From assembly GCF_004745075.1 (NCBI RefSeq), contig NZ_RHFH01000018.1, positions 1 through 51,574 of the forward strand: a stretch of 51,574 nt of DNA, given 5' to 3'. Below, in pieces: positions 43,707 to 51,574 of this stretch (its first letter is position 1; each line of letters starts with the position of its first letter). The notes under the pieces are model-generated. The model saw only the letters and a program-made list of their open reading frames with translations. It was not told where the DNA came from and did not search any database. A program made the translations under genes and the position numbers. The stretch comes from Brevibacterium sp. S111 (GTDB lineage: Bacteria > Actinomycetota > Actinomycetes > Actinomycetales > Brevibacteriaceae).

Positions 43707-44372
43707 TCATGCGACGCTCGTGCTCTGCAGCCGTTTCACTCCGGCCGGGGCGCTGACGCGCAGAAGGAGTGCGAATGCCTGGTCGACGAGGATTGCGAGC
43801 ACGGCGACCCAGATGGCACCGGCGACGACACCTTCCATCCCGTAGGCGACCTGGTTGAGGATGACGTCGCCCAGGCCGCCGCTGCCGGCGATCGTGGCGA
43901 TCGTCGCCGAGCTCACGGTCAGCACTGCGGAGGTGCGAATACCGGCGATGATCATCGGCAGCCCCAAGGGCAGTTCGACCTTGAGCAACACCTGTCCGTG
44001 AGACATGCCCATGCCGCGAGCGGCCCGCGTCAGGTCACGGTCGATCGAGTTCACGGCTTGGAAGGCGTAGCTGAGGATCGGCGGGAAAGCGAGCAGGAAC
44101 AGGGCGATCATCGCGTTGAGCATGCCGATGCCCACGAAGCCGATGAGGATCGCGATGAGCGCGAGACTCGGCAGCGCACGACCGATGTTCGTCACGCTCA
44201 CAGCGAGGAACTCGCCGCGGTGGGCGTGGCCGAGCCAGATCCCGATGGGCACGCCGACGACGATTGCTGCCAGCAGCGGGATGAGGCTGATGACCAGGTG
44301 GTCACCGGTCTTGGTCAGCAGCAATCCGACGTTGTCGATCATGAAGGGGAAAGCCCCGAAAACGACGTCCAT
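43707..44372 (-). CDS. OpuC-type ABC transporter permease (second)
   Basis: 221 aa, about six helices. GQVLLKVELPLGLPMIIAGIRTS is the EAA-loop that docks the ATPase. It is homologous to betaine/choline/carnitine permeases (OpuCB/OpuCD, ProW, YehW). ATG 44372 overlaps the previous permease's stop (ATGA) and is preceded by GAGGAG. It works as a heterodimer with the other permease. Confidence 0.92.
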   Translation of the reverse strand: MDVVFGAFPFMIDNVGLLLTKTGDHLVISLIPLLAAIVVGVPIGIWLGHAHRGEFLAVSVTNIGRALPSLALIAILIGFVGIGMLNAMIALFLLAFPPILSYAFQAVNSIDRDLTRAARGMGMSHGQVLLKVELPLGLPMIIAGIRTSAVLTVSSATIATIAGSGGLGDVILNQVAYGMEGVVAGAIWVAVLAILVDQAFALLLRVSAPAGVKRLQSTSVA

Positions 44373-45091
44373 CAGCTCCTCGCTTTCGTCCAAGGGGTCA
44401 GCACTCTGCCCAGAAGCACCAGTAGACCGTCGAGCGCGAATGCCAGCAGCACGGCAAGGGCTCCGGCGCCGATGAACTGCGTGTTGAACGGTGAGGACAC
44501 CGCTTTGATGATCGGCGATCCCAGACCGTCATCGACGACGAAGGCGGCGATCGTGGCGATGCTCACCGTAAGCACGGTGGCGATGCGCACTCCAGAGACG
44601 ATTGACGGCAGCGCCAGGGGCAGCTCGACCTTGAACAGCAGCTGGTTACGGTCGAGTCCCATGCCGGTCGCGGCCCTGCGCACGTCATCGGGGACTCCGG
44701 AGAGCCCGACGAGGACGGCCTGGAAGATGATGACGAGGGTGAAGCACACGAGAGCGATCTCAACAGTCAGCAGGCTCAGCCCCGTGAAGGGCACGAGCAG
44801 CTGGAACAGAGCCAGCGGCGGCAGAGTGTAGAGGAAGGTCGCGGCGATGCCGATCGGTCCGGCCAGCCACTTCTTCCGATAAGCCAACAGCCCAGCGCAG
44901 AAAGCGATGACGAAACCGATCGACACGGCGATGGCAACCATGACGATATGGCTGATCAACGGGGGCCAGAAGACCGTCGACCATTGGCTGATGAACCAAT
45001 CGGTGCAGAAAGCTCCGTTGTTGATCACACAGTCCGAGGCCTGCCCGTAGTCAGGGATGACGGGATCGCCGGCGGGGGCGAAATCGCTCAT
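44372..45091 (-). CDS. OpuC-type ABC transporter permease (first)
   Basis: 239 aa. A ~40-residue N-terminal part (MSDFAPAGDPVIPDYG, CVINNGAFCTDWF) with two Cys precedes about six helices. The ATPase-coupling loop reads QLLFKVELPLALPSIVSGVRI. ATG 45091 overlaps the ATPase stop by four bases. Paralogous to the following permease, as in the OpuC/OsmF systems. Confidence 0.92.
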   Translation of the reverse strand: MSDFAPAGDPVIPDYGQASDCVINNGAFCTDWFISQWSTVFWPPLISHIVMVAIAVSIGFVIAFCAGLLAYRKKWLAGPIGIAATFLYTLPPLALFQLLVPFTGLSLLTVEIALVCFTLVIIFQAVLVGLSGVPDDVRRAATGMGLDRNQLLFKVELPLALPSIVSGVRIATVLTVSIATIAAFVVDDGLGSPIIKAVSSPFNTQFIGAGALAVLLAFALDGLLVLLGRVLTPWTKARS

Positions 45092-46104
45092 GCTCTCACG
45101 CCTTCCCGGTCCTCTCCGGCAGTCGGCGGTGCGATGAGATCGTGCAGGCTCACCTCGCCGAGGCGGCTGCCACCGGCGTGGACGATGGCCCCTTCCGCCT
45201 GCGCGGCGGAGACGACGGACAGCGCTTCGCGCAGAGTCATCGTGGCCTCGACGTCGGGCCATCCCGCTGTCTCGGCCCCGGCCCCCACTCGGTCGCTGCT
45301 GCCGGTGACGATTTCGCCGACGGTCGTCAGGGCCAGGCGTTTGAGTCCGCGCTCGGCTCCGAGGAACTCGGCGACGAAGTCATCGGCCGGGTTCGACAGC
45401 ACTTCGGCGGGGGTCCCGAACTGGGCGAGCTTGCCGCCTGGTTTGAGGATGGCGATCCGGTCGGCCATCTTGATCGCCTCGTCGATGTCATGGGTGACGA
45501 ACAGCGTCGTCTTGGCCACGGCACGGTGAATGGCGAGGAACTCGTCTTGGACCGCAACCCGGGTGATCGGGTCGAGGGCACCGAATGGTTCATCCATGAG
45601 CATCACCGGGGGGTCGGCGGCGAGCGCCCGGGCGATGCCCACACGCTGCTGCTGTCCGCCGGAGAGTTGAGCGGGGTATCGCGGCAGCCAGGTCTCGACC
45701 GGGCTGAGCCCGACGAGTTCGAGCAGTTCAGCCGTGCGGGCGCGGATTCGCTCCTTGTTCCAGCCGAGGATGACGGGGACGGTAGCGATGTTGTCGGCGA
45801 CCGTGTAATGGGGGAAGAGACCGGACTGCTGGATCGCGTAGCCGATGGTCCGCCGCAGCTCGATGGCCGATTGGTCGGTGATCGAGCGATCGCCGATGCG
45901 GATATCGCCGCTGGTGAGGTCGACGAGCCGGTTGACCAGCTGCAGGGCTGTGGTCTTGCCGCCGCCGGAGGGTCCGACGAGGCAGACGAGTTCGCCAGCC
46001 TCGACCTCGAGGTCGAGGGCGTCGAGGGCGGGCGCGGCCGCGCCTGGGTAGGTCTTCGTGGCTCGGTCGAAGGTGATCGAGGTGCCTGTGGAGTGCTGGG
46101 TCAT
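45088..46104 (-). CDS. OpuC/OsmF-type ABC transporter ATP-binding protein
   Basis: 338 aa. Walker A GPSGGGKTT, Q-loop YAIQQSGLFPH, signature LSGGQQQR, Walker B VMLMDEPFGALD and switch His in FVTHDIDEA are all intact. The C-terminal part (about 255-330) is a shortened CBS-like region (MTLREALSVVSAAQAEGAIV). The typical tandem CBS pair that senses ionic strength is therefore reduced. The start lies two bases after the binding-protein stop. Confidence 0.93.
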   Translation of the reverse strand: MTQHSTGTSITFDRATKTYPGAAAPALDALDLEVEAGELVCLVGPSGGGKTTALQLVNRLVDLTSGDIRIGDRSITDQSAIELRRTIGYAIQQSGLFPHYTVADNIATVPVILGWNKERIRARTAELLELVGLSPVETWLPRYPAQLSGGQQQRVGIARALAADPPVMLMDEPFGALDPITRVAVQDEFLAIHRAVAKTTLFVTHDIDEAIKMADRIAILKPGGKLAQFGTPAEVLSNPADDFVAEFLGAERGLKRLALTTVGEIVTGSSDRVGAGAETAGWPDVEATMTLREALSVVSAAQAEGAIVHAGGSRLGEVSLHDLIAPPTAGEDREGVRA

Positions 46105-46105
46105 T

Positions 46106-47074
46106 TCACATCAATCCGTTCTCGTCGAGGAACATCTTCGCCACATGTGCCGGGTCGAGCCGGTTGATGGCGGAGGCCTCGTTCATCGCCTGGATCGCTT
46201 CCAGGGTGAGCAGTGACTGCAGTTCGTCGAGGAACTCCGACGCATCGTCGTCGAGTTCGGCGAAGGCATCGTCCCGGATGAGGGGGACGACGTTCTGGAA
46301 GCCGAAGAGCTTCTTGTCATCGTCGAGGACGACCAGATCGCTGCGCAGCAGCTGCGGGTCGGTGGTGAAGACATCGGCCGCTTCGATTTCGCCGCGTTCG
46401 ATGGCTTGGTAGTTCAGCCCGATGCTCAGTGTCTTGAGCTTCATATTGTCCAGACCATAGGTATCCACGATTCCTTCGTAGCCCTGTGCACCGGTGACGT
46501 TGTCGGGGTAGGTCGAGTAGGTGAATTCGCCTATTCCCTTGAGGTCCGACATGGTCTTGAGATCATGCTCTTCGGCGAAATCCTTGCGGACGGCGACGGC
46601 GTTCTTATTCTCGAACGGCGTCGCTCGCAGCATCGTCACGCGGTTGTCCTCCGCCCAGGTCTGGGCGAGGTCAAAGGTCTCCTGCGCGGAGTCCATGAGC
46701 TTATCCTCGCCCATGAAGGTCACGAGCATGACACCGGTGTATTCCGGATAGAGGTCGATCTGACCCGACAGCAGGGCGGTGTTGATGATGTCGCTGGAAC
46801 CGACGTTCGTCTTGAGGTCGACGGTGTAGCCGAGGTTCCGCAGCCCCTGGGCGTAGAGCTCTCCGGTGATCCAGCTCTCGGCGAAGCCCTTGGAGCCGAC
46901 GGTGATTGACCTCGTGCTCTTCTTCTCCCCAGAGAGGTCACTCTCCGGGCTGCTGGTGCATCCGCTCAGTGACGCACCAACCGCCCCGAGCGCTCCCACG
47001 CCCAGCAGACCTCTGCCGAGTCCGGAGAGCACCTGCCGTCTGTCGACATGTCGAAGTTGTCCGAATACGGCCAT
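46106..47074 (-). CDS. OpuC/OsmF-type glycine betaine/choline-binding lipoprotein
   Basis: 322 aa. A Tat-like VDRRQVLSGLG leads a hydrophobic run ending in lipobox SLSGC. The OpuAC-type domain follows: ITVGSKGFAESWITGELYAQ, NVGSSDIINTALLSGQIDLYPEYTG, and ERGEIEAADVFTTDPQL. This type binds quaternary amines or related osmolytes. GAGGCGGG overlaps the hydrolase stop region just before the ATG. The stop of the hydrolase lies six bases before this start, so they are very probably in one transcript. Confidence 0.92.
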   Translation of the reverse strand: MAVFGQLRHVDRRQVLSGLGRGLLGVGALGAVGASLSGCTSSPESDLSGEKKSTRSITVGSKGFAESWITGELYAQGLRNLGYTVDLKTNVGSSDIINTALLSGQIDLYPEYTGVMLVTFMGEDKLMDSAQETFDLAQTWAEDNRVTMLRATPFENKNAVAVRKDFAEEHDLKTMSDLKGIGEFTYSTYPDNVTGAQGYEGIVDTYGLDNMKLKTLSIGLNYQAIERGEIEAADVFTTDPQLLRSDLVVLDDDKKLFGFQNVVPLIRDDAFAELDDDASEFLDELQSLLTLEAIQAMNEASAINRLDPAHVAKMFLDENGLM

Positions 47075-47080
47075 CCCGCC

Positions 47081-49237
47081 TCAGTTCAGGTGGCGAGGAA
47101 TGCTCGCCGAGGTGGTGCGAGTGTGGAACGGCTGTCCGTCGAGGTAGGCGACGAGTTCGTTGGTGACGAGGAAGTTCTCCTCGTCCCCGCGCATCGTCGA
47201 TCGGGTGCGCAGTTCGACGTCCCATCCCGCATCGGCGGATGCGGTCGCGGCGGCCTGGGCGTGATTCGCGCCGATCTCCAGTGCCGGACGTCGGTAGATG
47301 ATCGTCCTTTCACACGTCGCCACGGGAGACAGCGGGTCGGTCTCACTGCGTGAGTAGGAGTCCCGTTCGTTCGTGTAGTAGAAGAGACCATCGCTGAGGT
47401 CGGTCTGCCAATCCTCGGTGACCGTCGTGACCGTGGCCGTGCGCCCGACGAGGTCGCAGCTGAGCTCACGGGTCATCGGTGCACTGTCGGCGTCGATGAC
47501 CGTCACCGGCGGGGTGGGCGGGGTGCCCAGCTGAGCGGTCAGCTCGGCGGAGGTGCGATCGTCCTCATCGGCCGAGGTGACCGTGCGGATGGGCAGTGTC
47601 AGCTCGGGGGTCGAATCCACGGTGATCTGTGTGGTCTCGGGCGAGGGCCAGAGGTTGGGCCAGAAGCTGGCGGAGATGCTCAGACGCAGCCGATGCCCGG
47701 GCGCGAACCTGTGGGCTGTGGCCAGCAGCGGGAAGTCGACGCTGACGGATTCTCCCGGGGTGAGTGCCTCGGGATGCTCGTGACTCGAATGATGCGTGAG
47801 GTTGAACAATCCGATCGTGACGAGTCGTGAGCTGCCGTCGGGGGCGACGTCGCACAGTCGTGCGGCGATGACACCGCGATCACGGTCGGAGGTGAAGGCT
47901 GCGCGCACGCTCGGGGTGCCCACGATCTCCAACCCGTTCTCGACCTCCCAGTCGCAGGTGTATGAGCGGGCATCGTCGGCGGCCTGATCTCCGGCCATAC
48001 CGGCGGCTTCTCCGAACTGCAGCCAGCTGCCTCCCTGGTATCCCAGCAGTGCCGTGGAATCGAGCGGGGTCCGGTCTGCGATCTGTGCTTCGGAGGTGGG
48101 CATGACTGTGGTGGTGATCTGAGGGCTCGGCCAGGTCGCCTCGGCGATCCACCGTCCCGGTCGAGTCTCACGGTCGGAGTGGATGGGTGCGCTGTCGGGA
48201 ATGTAGGCACGCAGCTGCGGCTGCTTCTCCACACCGTTGTCGACCTCGCTCATCCACTTGTCCCACCAGCGGACTGCTTCGCCGATGAAGTCGATGCCGG
48301 GCCCGGGTGCGGCCTGGTGAGGATAGTTGTGGGCCCAGGGGCCCAGCAGGGCGTGGACCGGCGGGGTGTCGGGGTCGGTGCTCCGACGCCGATTCGCGTT
48401 GTCCATGAGGCGGAACAGAGTGGTCCGGTACTCGTCGAGCAGACCGCCGACGGCCAGGACGGGGACCTCGATGGCGTCGGGTGTCTCGCACACCGACGCG
48501 TGTTTCCAGTAGTCGTCACGCCGCTGGTGTCCGAGCCAGTCCTCGATGTTCACAGGAGCTTCGTCGATGCGCCGCTTCCAGTCTTCCTGCCAGCCGTCAC
48601 CCATGATCGCGGGGTCCTGTGGGCGAGCGTTGTACGCCCACATCGTCGAGGCCCAGGACAGCATCTGGTCACCGACAATGGTTCCGCCGTTGTAGTGGAC
48701 GTCGTCGGCATAGCGGTCGTCGGTGGAGCAGATGGTGATGACGGCGGCGAGTTCCGGTGGCTGAAGTGCGGCAAGCTGAAGGCCGTTGAATCCGCCCCAC
48801 GACTTGCCGATGACGCCGACCTTGCCGTTGCACCAGTCCTGCTCAGCGATCCAGGTGAGTACCTGCAGGCCGTCGTCGAGTTCTGTCGCCGAGTACTCGT
48901 CGGTCATAACACCGGTTGAGTCACCGCAGCCGCGCAGATCGACCCGGACGCTGGCATAGCCAGCGCGGGCGAATTCGGGGTGAATCGTGTCATCACGACC
49001 GGCGGTCATGTCGTTCTTGCGGTAGGGAATGTACTCGAGAACGGCAGGAACGGCCTCGTCGCCGAGGTCTTCCGGCAACCAGACGCGGGCGGCGAGTTCA
49101 ATCCCATCGCTCAGCGGGATGCGCGTGTGTTTGATGATGCGAACCGGTCGGGGATCGTTGCGGTAACGGTCGGCCTGGGCCGGTGCAAGGGTGTGGGTGT
49201 CGTCGGGAAGTGCAGAGTTCTCAGTATTCGATGACAT
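47081..49237 (-). CDS. CocE/NonD-family alpha/beta hydrolase (X-Pro dipeptidyl-peptidase S15 type)
   Basis: 718 aa. ATG 49237 (MSSNTEN). The S15/CocE catalytic domain has LEYIPYRKND, SVRVDLRGCGDSTG, and VGVIGKSWGGFNGLQLA with the nucleophile Ser in G-K-S-W-G. Asp in VGGLLDEY and His in GPWAHNYPH complete the triad. The C-terminal jelly-roll domain (X-Pro_dipeptid_C) spans about 390-560; the remaining ~160 residues are an extra region. Without a signal peptide it is likely cytoplasmic. It heads the hydrolase-SBP-ATPase-permease-permease run, so an ester or amide of an imported amine is a plausible substrate, by context only. Confidence 0.88.
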   Translation of the reverse strand: MSSNTENSALPDDTHTLAPAQADRYRNDPRPVRIIKHTRIPLSDGIELAARVWLPEDLGDEAVPAVLEYIPYRKNDMTAGRDDTIHPEFARAGYASVRVDLRGCGDSTGVMTDEYSATELDDGLQVLTWIAEQDWCNGKVGVIGKSWGGFNGLQLAALQPPELAAVITICSTDDRYADDVHYNGGTIVGDQMLSWASTMWAYNARPQDPAIMGDGWQEDWKRRIDEAPVNIEDWLGHQRRDDYWKHASVCETPDAIEVPVLAVGGLLDEYRTTLFRLMDNANRRRSTDPDTPPVHALLGPWAHNYPHQAAPGPGIDFIGEAVRWWDKWMSEVDNGVEKQPQLRAYIPDSAPIHSDRETRPGRWIAEATWPSPQITTTVMPTSEAQIADRTPLDSTALLGYQGGSWLQFGEAAGMAGDQAADDARSYTCDWEVENGLEIVGTPSVRAAFTSDRDRGVIAARLCDVAPDGSSRLVTIGLFNLTHHSSHEHPEALTPGESVSVDFPLLATAHRFAPGHRLRLSISASFWPNLWPSPETTQITVDSTPELTLPIRTVTSADEDDRTSAELTAQLGTPPTPPVTVIDADSAPMTRELSCDLVGRTATVTTVTEDWQTDLSDGLFYYTNERDSYSRSETDPLSPVATCERTIIYRRPALEIGANHAQAAATASADAGWDVELRTRSTMRGDEENFLVTNELVAYLDGQPFHTRTTSASIPRHLN

Positions 49238-49398
49238 GGCATGGCACCCTAGCAAATTCCTGCACGGCCATTCAGTTAATTCGTAGTCTGAGATCGAGGC
49301 TGCCTGCAGGTTTGCGCAGCTCCTCAACATCGCCGATCCCACCCGCGGCTAGTATTGGGACCATCACCGTGTGACCGGACAGAGGATGTGGGACTGCC

Positions 49399-49683
49399 AT
49401 GGCCAAGCTGACGAAGATGGTCTCCGCCATCGGGTCCCTCAAGGACCTCAACTCCGCTCGCTCCGAGTTCGACGATGCCTCGAAGACCATCCCCTCCGAG
49501 GCGGCCTTCCCTCCCGCAGACATCCGCCCCGCCGCTGGTGACGCCCGCACCGTTTTCCTCCGGGTGACGAATCCCGGAAACTCCACCGAGGCGGCTCCAC
49601 AGTCCCGTACGAACGCTCAGGGTGACGGAACAGCCACAGATGCGATCTCTCTACCCCTGTGCAACTCGAGTTCCATGACTTAG
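49399..49683 (+). CDS. hypothetical protein, probably truncated at an island junction
   Basis: 94 aa as read. The first ~65 residues (MAKLTKMVSAIGSLKDLNS, FDDASKTIPSEAAFPPADI, RTVFLRVTNPGN) have the codon pattern of the core genes, and GAGGATG precedes the ATG. After about 49600 the codon pattern decays and the frame runs into lower-GC sequence. This suggests the 3' part was lost when the segment to the right arrived. I do not recognise the family. Confidence 0.45.
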   Translation: MAKLTKMVSAIGSLKDLNSARSEFDDASKTIPSEAAFPPADIRPAAGDARTVFLRVTNPGNSTEAAPQSRTNAQGDGTATDAISLPLCNSSSMT

Positions 49684-49946
49684 ATAATGCCAAGCTACAC
49701 AACACGTCGTTATGCAGGGGAGCGGCTTCCGGTAGCGCCGCGCACAACAATCGGGTCATACAAAGTTCTGAGACTGGCTGCCCAGGACGCGGTGCGGTTC
49801 ATTGTCCACCACGTTGCGAGATGATACACCAGGTCATTATACACGTGCCGCTGAAAGCCGACTCCGTACGCGCTACAGAAGTGTCACAAAACAATCAGTC
49901 CGAACATCCAGCACCGATAAGATATACGGTTCTCCAGTCATAGCAC
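49684..49946. other. junction region left of the PP-loop gene
   Basis: No gene is seen. GC falls from the core level to about that of the next gene. The region contains the left copy of the ~90-bp repeat and is the likely boundary of the acquired segment. Confidence 0.5.
49755..49846 (+). repeat. left copy of a ~90-bp degenerate direct repeat
   Basis: Shares with 51352-51441 the words TTCTGAGAC(T/C)GGCTG and TTCA(T/G)TGTCCAC(C/G)ACGTTGCGA, separated by exactly the same 17 bases of less conserved sequence. The two copies flank the PP-loop gene in the same orientation. Confidence 0.7.
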
Positions 49947-51047
49947 TCATAACGAAGCTTGAATAGCGGCCTGCAATGACTGATAGACAGGATCACTCTT
50001 TCCCTTATATTCTTCCAATACAAGGAGGTTGTCATTAGCATAATTTAAACGAGTACCGTTCAGACGCAACGCACGCAGAGCATTGAGATCGATATCAGCA
50101 GGTAAAGACTCAAATGCGGATAACTGGTCAATCGCGTACAAAGGAATCATCGTACGTAGACACTTCTCGCACGTTCCGCAGTTGTAAGCACCGTCACGAT
50201 TCTCCCAGCACACCCTTAGACGGTTAACTTCTATTTTACTGTTCGCGATAGCCAGAACCTTTTGATTCCTGCTCATGAATTGCCCGTGATGCTCGAAGTG
50301 CAGATAACTTGTGGACCACAAATAGTCTAGGTCTGGATGCGTGCCCCAACGATGCAGACTCTCGAGTGGTGAACTCGACGGGATAATGGCGTGTTTGATG
50401 TGGTCCTTCAAAAGAAGGCCAATCGTTGCAAGAGCCGCGCCGTGATAGATATAATCCCAACGAGAGTATCGGTTGGAAAGCTTGCGAACTGTTGTGCGTA
50501 TAACAACCAATTCCTTGCCAAGATCCGCAGCAGTCGCCCTCGCGTCCTTGACGGCTTGATCACACAATACTTTGTCGCCAAGTGGAATATCGAAACCTAA
50601 TACTAATATTAAATGCGTAATTTCCGAAATACGACTTATGGCGGAATACAGAGAATCAACCCCGCCAGAGAAGAAACATCCAACGCCTCTGCTTCTTGAC
50701 ACAAATGGCAACGCTTCTGCAACTTTCAACTCAATATTGTGAGTTAATTTGGGATACCAGCCAATCAGGGTATTCTGAATTTTAGATTGATTCTTCAAAA
50801 GCTTTGAATCCTGCGGAGCCAAAAATGTTACAGTATCATTTTCTGACCCCATCACAATAGGCAGTACCGCGGGGAGCATTGCCCTGCCAGTTCGGTCCAA
50901 GGAATGCCCCGAGTCGCAAACCCAACGTAGCTCGTGAGTCGCACCCGGGTCCTTGACTGAATCGCCATTGAACTTCGCACCCAAGCCTGTGACAGTTAAA
51001 TGAAAACGATTCTCTAATGAGGTATTTTTAGGACTCACAATAACCAT
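49947..51047 (-). CDS. PP-loop (QueC-like) ATPase with C-terminal Cys motif, function unknown
   Basis: 366 aa. A ~110-residue N-terminal part leads to FFSGGVDSLYSAI, the SGG-X-D-S pyrophosphate loop of N-type ATP pyrophosphatases (near residue 127). HLILVLGFDIPL, IPSSSPLESLHRWGTHPDLDYLWST, LRVCWEN and YNCGTCEKCLRTM follow, a Cys cluster that probably binds zinc as in QueC. The proteins usually activate a carboxyl or amide with ATP. The family occurs near polysaccharide and defence loci, but no partner lies here. GC content and codon use are far below the core. ATG 51047 is preceded by AGAGGAA. A role cannot be assigned. Confidence 0.8.
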   Translation of the reverse strand: MVIVSPKNTSLENRFHLTVTGLGAKFNGDSVKDPGATHELRWVCDSGHSLDRTGRAMLPAVLPIVMGSENDTVTFLAPQDSKLLKNQSKIQNTLIGWYPKLTHNIELKVAEALPFVSRSRGVGCFFSGGVDSLYSAISRISEITHLILVLGFDIPLGDKVLCDQAVKDARATAADLGKELVVIRTTVRKLSNRYSRWDYIYHGAALATIGLLLKDHIKHAIIPSSSPLESLHRWGTHPDLDYLWSTSYLHFEHHGQFMSRNQKVLAIANSKIEVNRLRVCWENRDGAYNCGTCEKCLRTMIPLYAIDQLSAFESLPADIDLNALRALRLNGTRLNYANDNLLVLEEYKGKSDPVYQSLQAAIQASL

Positions 51048-51525
51048 GAACTATTCCTCTAATACTCTTCAGCGCTACAAAACAAGCCTTGACGATATAT
51101 CCAAAATTATTCTCGCGAGGAGCAACTAAAAGTTCGTTCGCCACAACTGAGCACACACAGCAACTTACACCCCTGAACAAAAACGACCCCTATGCGCTTC
51201 GGTGTCATACACAATAAACCTAGAGCTAAGAGTGATCGGCTGTAGCCATCCCAACCATTGTGCTGCAACGTCAGCCCACAGTCCTGTTACGTCAGCTCGC
51301 CAGCATCTAATACAGGATAGCAGTGTACGAACGTTCCTTTCGGTAGTACATGTGTAACGAAATTCTGAGACCGGCTGTTCTCGAACTAGTGAAATTCAGT
51401 GTCCACGACGTTGCGAAGTTACACACCACTTCGTTCCACGTCCGCTACCCTCTGTGTCAGCCTTAGATGAGACACCCGGATGGTCCGGTTTGGTGTCGTA
51501 GAGGGCGGGAGGAGGTATCCCCGCG
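51048..51525. other. AT-rich intergenic region with right repeat copy and putative IS end
   Basis: About 480 bases without a supported gene. It contains the right copy of the ~90-bp repeat (51352-51441). From about 51458 it holds TGTCAGCCTTAGATGAGACA, which looks like a transposon terminus just ahead of the last start codon. The first 300 bases hold nothing I recognise. Confidence 0.45.
51352..51441 (+). repeat. right copy of the ~90-bp degenerate direct repeat
   Basis: This copy also contains GTGTAAC near its start (51352-51358) and GTTACAC about 60 bases later, so it can fold back on itself. That is a feature of small mobile elements or IS ends. The left copy has diverged at these arms. 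Confidence 0.65.
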
Positions 51526-51574
51526 ATGAACACAACGATGACAACTCCGATCGAGTCGAGGCATTCTGGGGGTA
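51526..51574 (+). CDS. start of an unidentified gene, possibly a transposase (partial)
   Basis: ATG 51526 follows GGAGGAGG at a fitting distance and reads MNTTMTTPIESRHSGG before the window ends. The sequence just upstream resembles an IS terminus (TGTCAGCC... at 51458), so a transposase is possible. Sixteen residues are too few for identification. Confidence 0.4.
   Translation, partial: MNTTMTTPIESRHSGG

Noticed and set aside
42594..44831. 745-aa plus-strand ORF across the ABC genes
   Set aside because: It covers three real minus-strand genes and has composition typical of antisense frames.

Overview
The window looks like chromosome of a high-GC actinobacterium, most likely Brevibacterium or a close relative in the Micrococcales. 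This is an inference from GC-rich codon use, a DUF222/HNH protein, a mycothiol-type ArsC with an ACR3 pump, an LPXTG surface protein and a TM2/Ltp protein; I could not run a search. Both ends are accessory. The left end holds the 5' part of an ISL3-family insertion sequence and a lower-GC membrane-protein gene. The right end holds a low-GC PP-loop ATPase gene between two degenerate copies of a ~90-bp repeat, next to an apparently truncated gene. No tRNA, rRNA or CRISPR array was seen.

Layout. 1-1.9 kb: ISL3 element and an unknown membrane protein. 2-7.3 kb: malic enzyme, DUF222/HNH protein, histidine phosphatase. 7.5-11.1 kb: arsenic resistance, acr3-arsC-arsO on the minus strand and arsR divergent. 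11.2-18.9 kb: cell-surface block with a VWA/Cna-B/LPXTG protein divergent from an ECF sigma factor fused to a zinc anti-sigma module and a transmembrane tail, a LuxR-type regulator and a TM2/Ltp protein. 19-22.6 kb: CitA/CitB-type two-component system, DoxX protein and a TetR regulator. 22.9-26.3 kb: otsA, a small GNAT-like protein and a dctA-type dicarboxylate symporter. 26.5-30.7 kb: HXXEE protein/TetR pair, a decayed MmyB-type regulator, and a FAD monooxygenase divergent from an HTH-Clp-N pair. 31-36.4 kb: GH79-like lipoprotein, YbfB-type MFS carrier, pRiA4b ORF-3 protein, AhpD-like protein. 36.4-38.9 kb: fused remnants of a TetR and a MarR regulator, then an NmrA-TetR operon. 39-43.6 kb: YceI protein, DUF885 metallopeptidase, orphan family-5 solute-binding lipoprotein. 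43.7-49.2 kb: an OpuC/OsmF-type ABC operon led by a CocE/NonD hydrolase.

How the genes fit together. The malic enzyme, the CitAB-like sensor/regulator and DctA form a plausible C4-dicarboxylate uptake and use set. otsA and the OpuC-type importer point to osmotic-stress handling. The ars genes form a complete reduce-and-export unit with a flavoprotein added. Several regulators sit beside clear operator-like palindromes: TetR at 27.15 kb, the HTH/FAD-monooxygenase spacer at 29.95-30.01 kb, and a pair around otsA.

The least conventional items are the ECF/anti-sigma fusion facing the LPXTG gene, the HTH-Clp-N/monooxygenase locus with three operator copies, the repeat-flanked PP-loop gene at the right end, and the hydrolase-OpuC operon.
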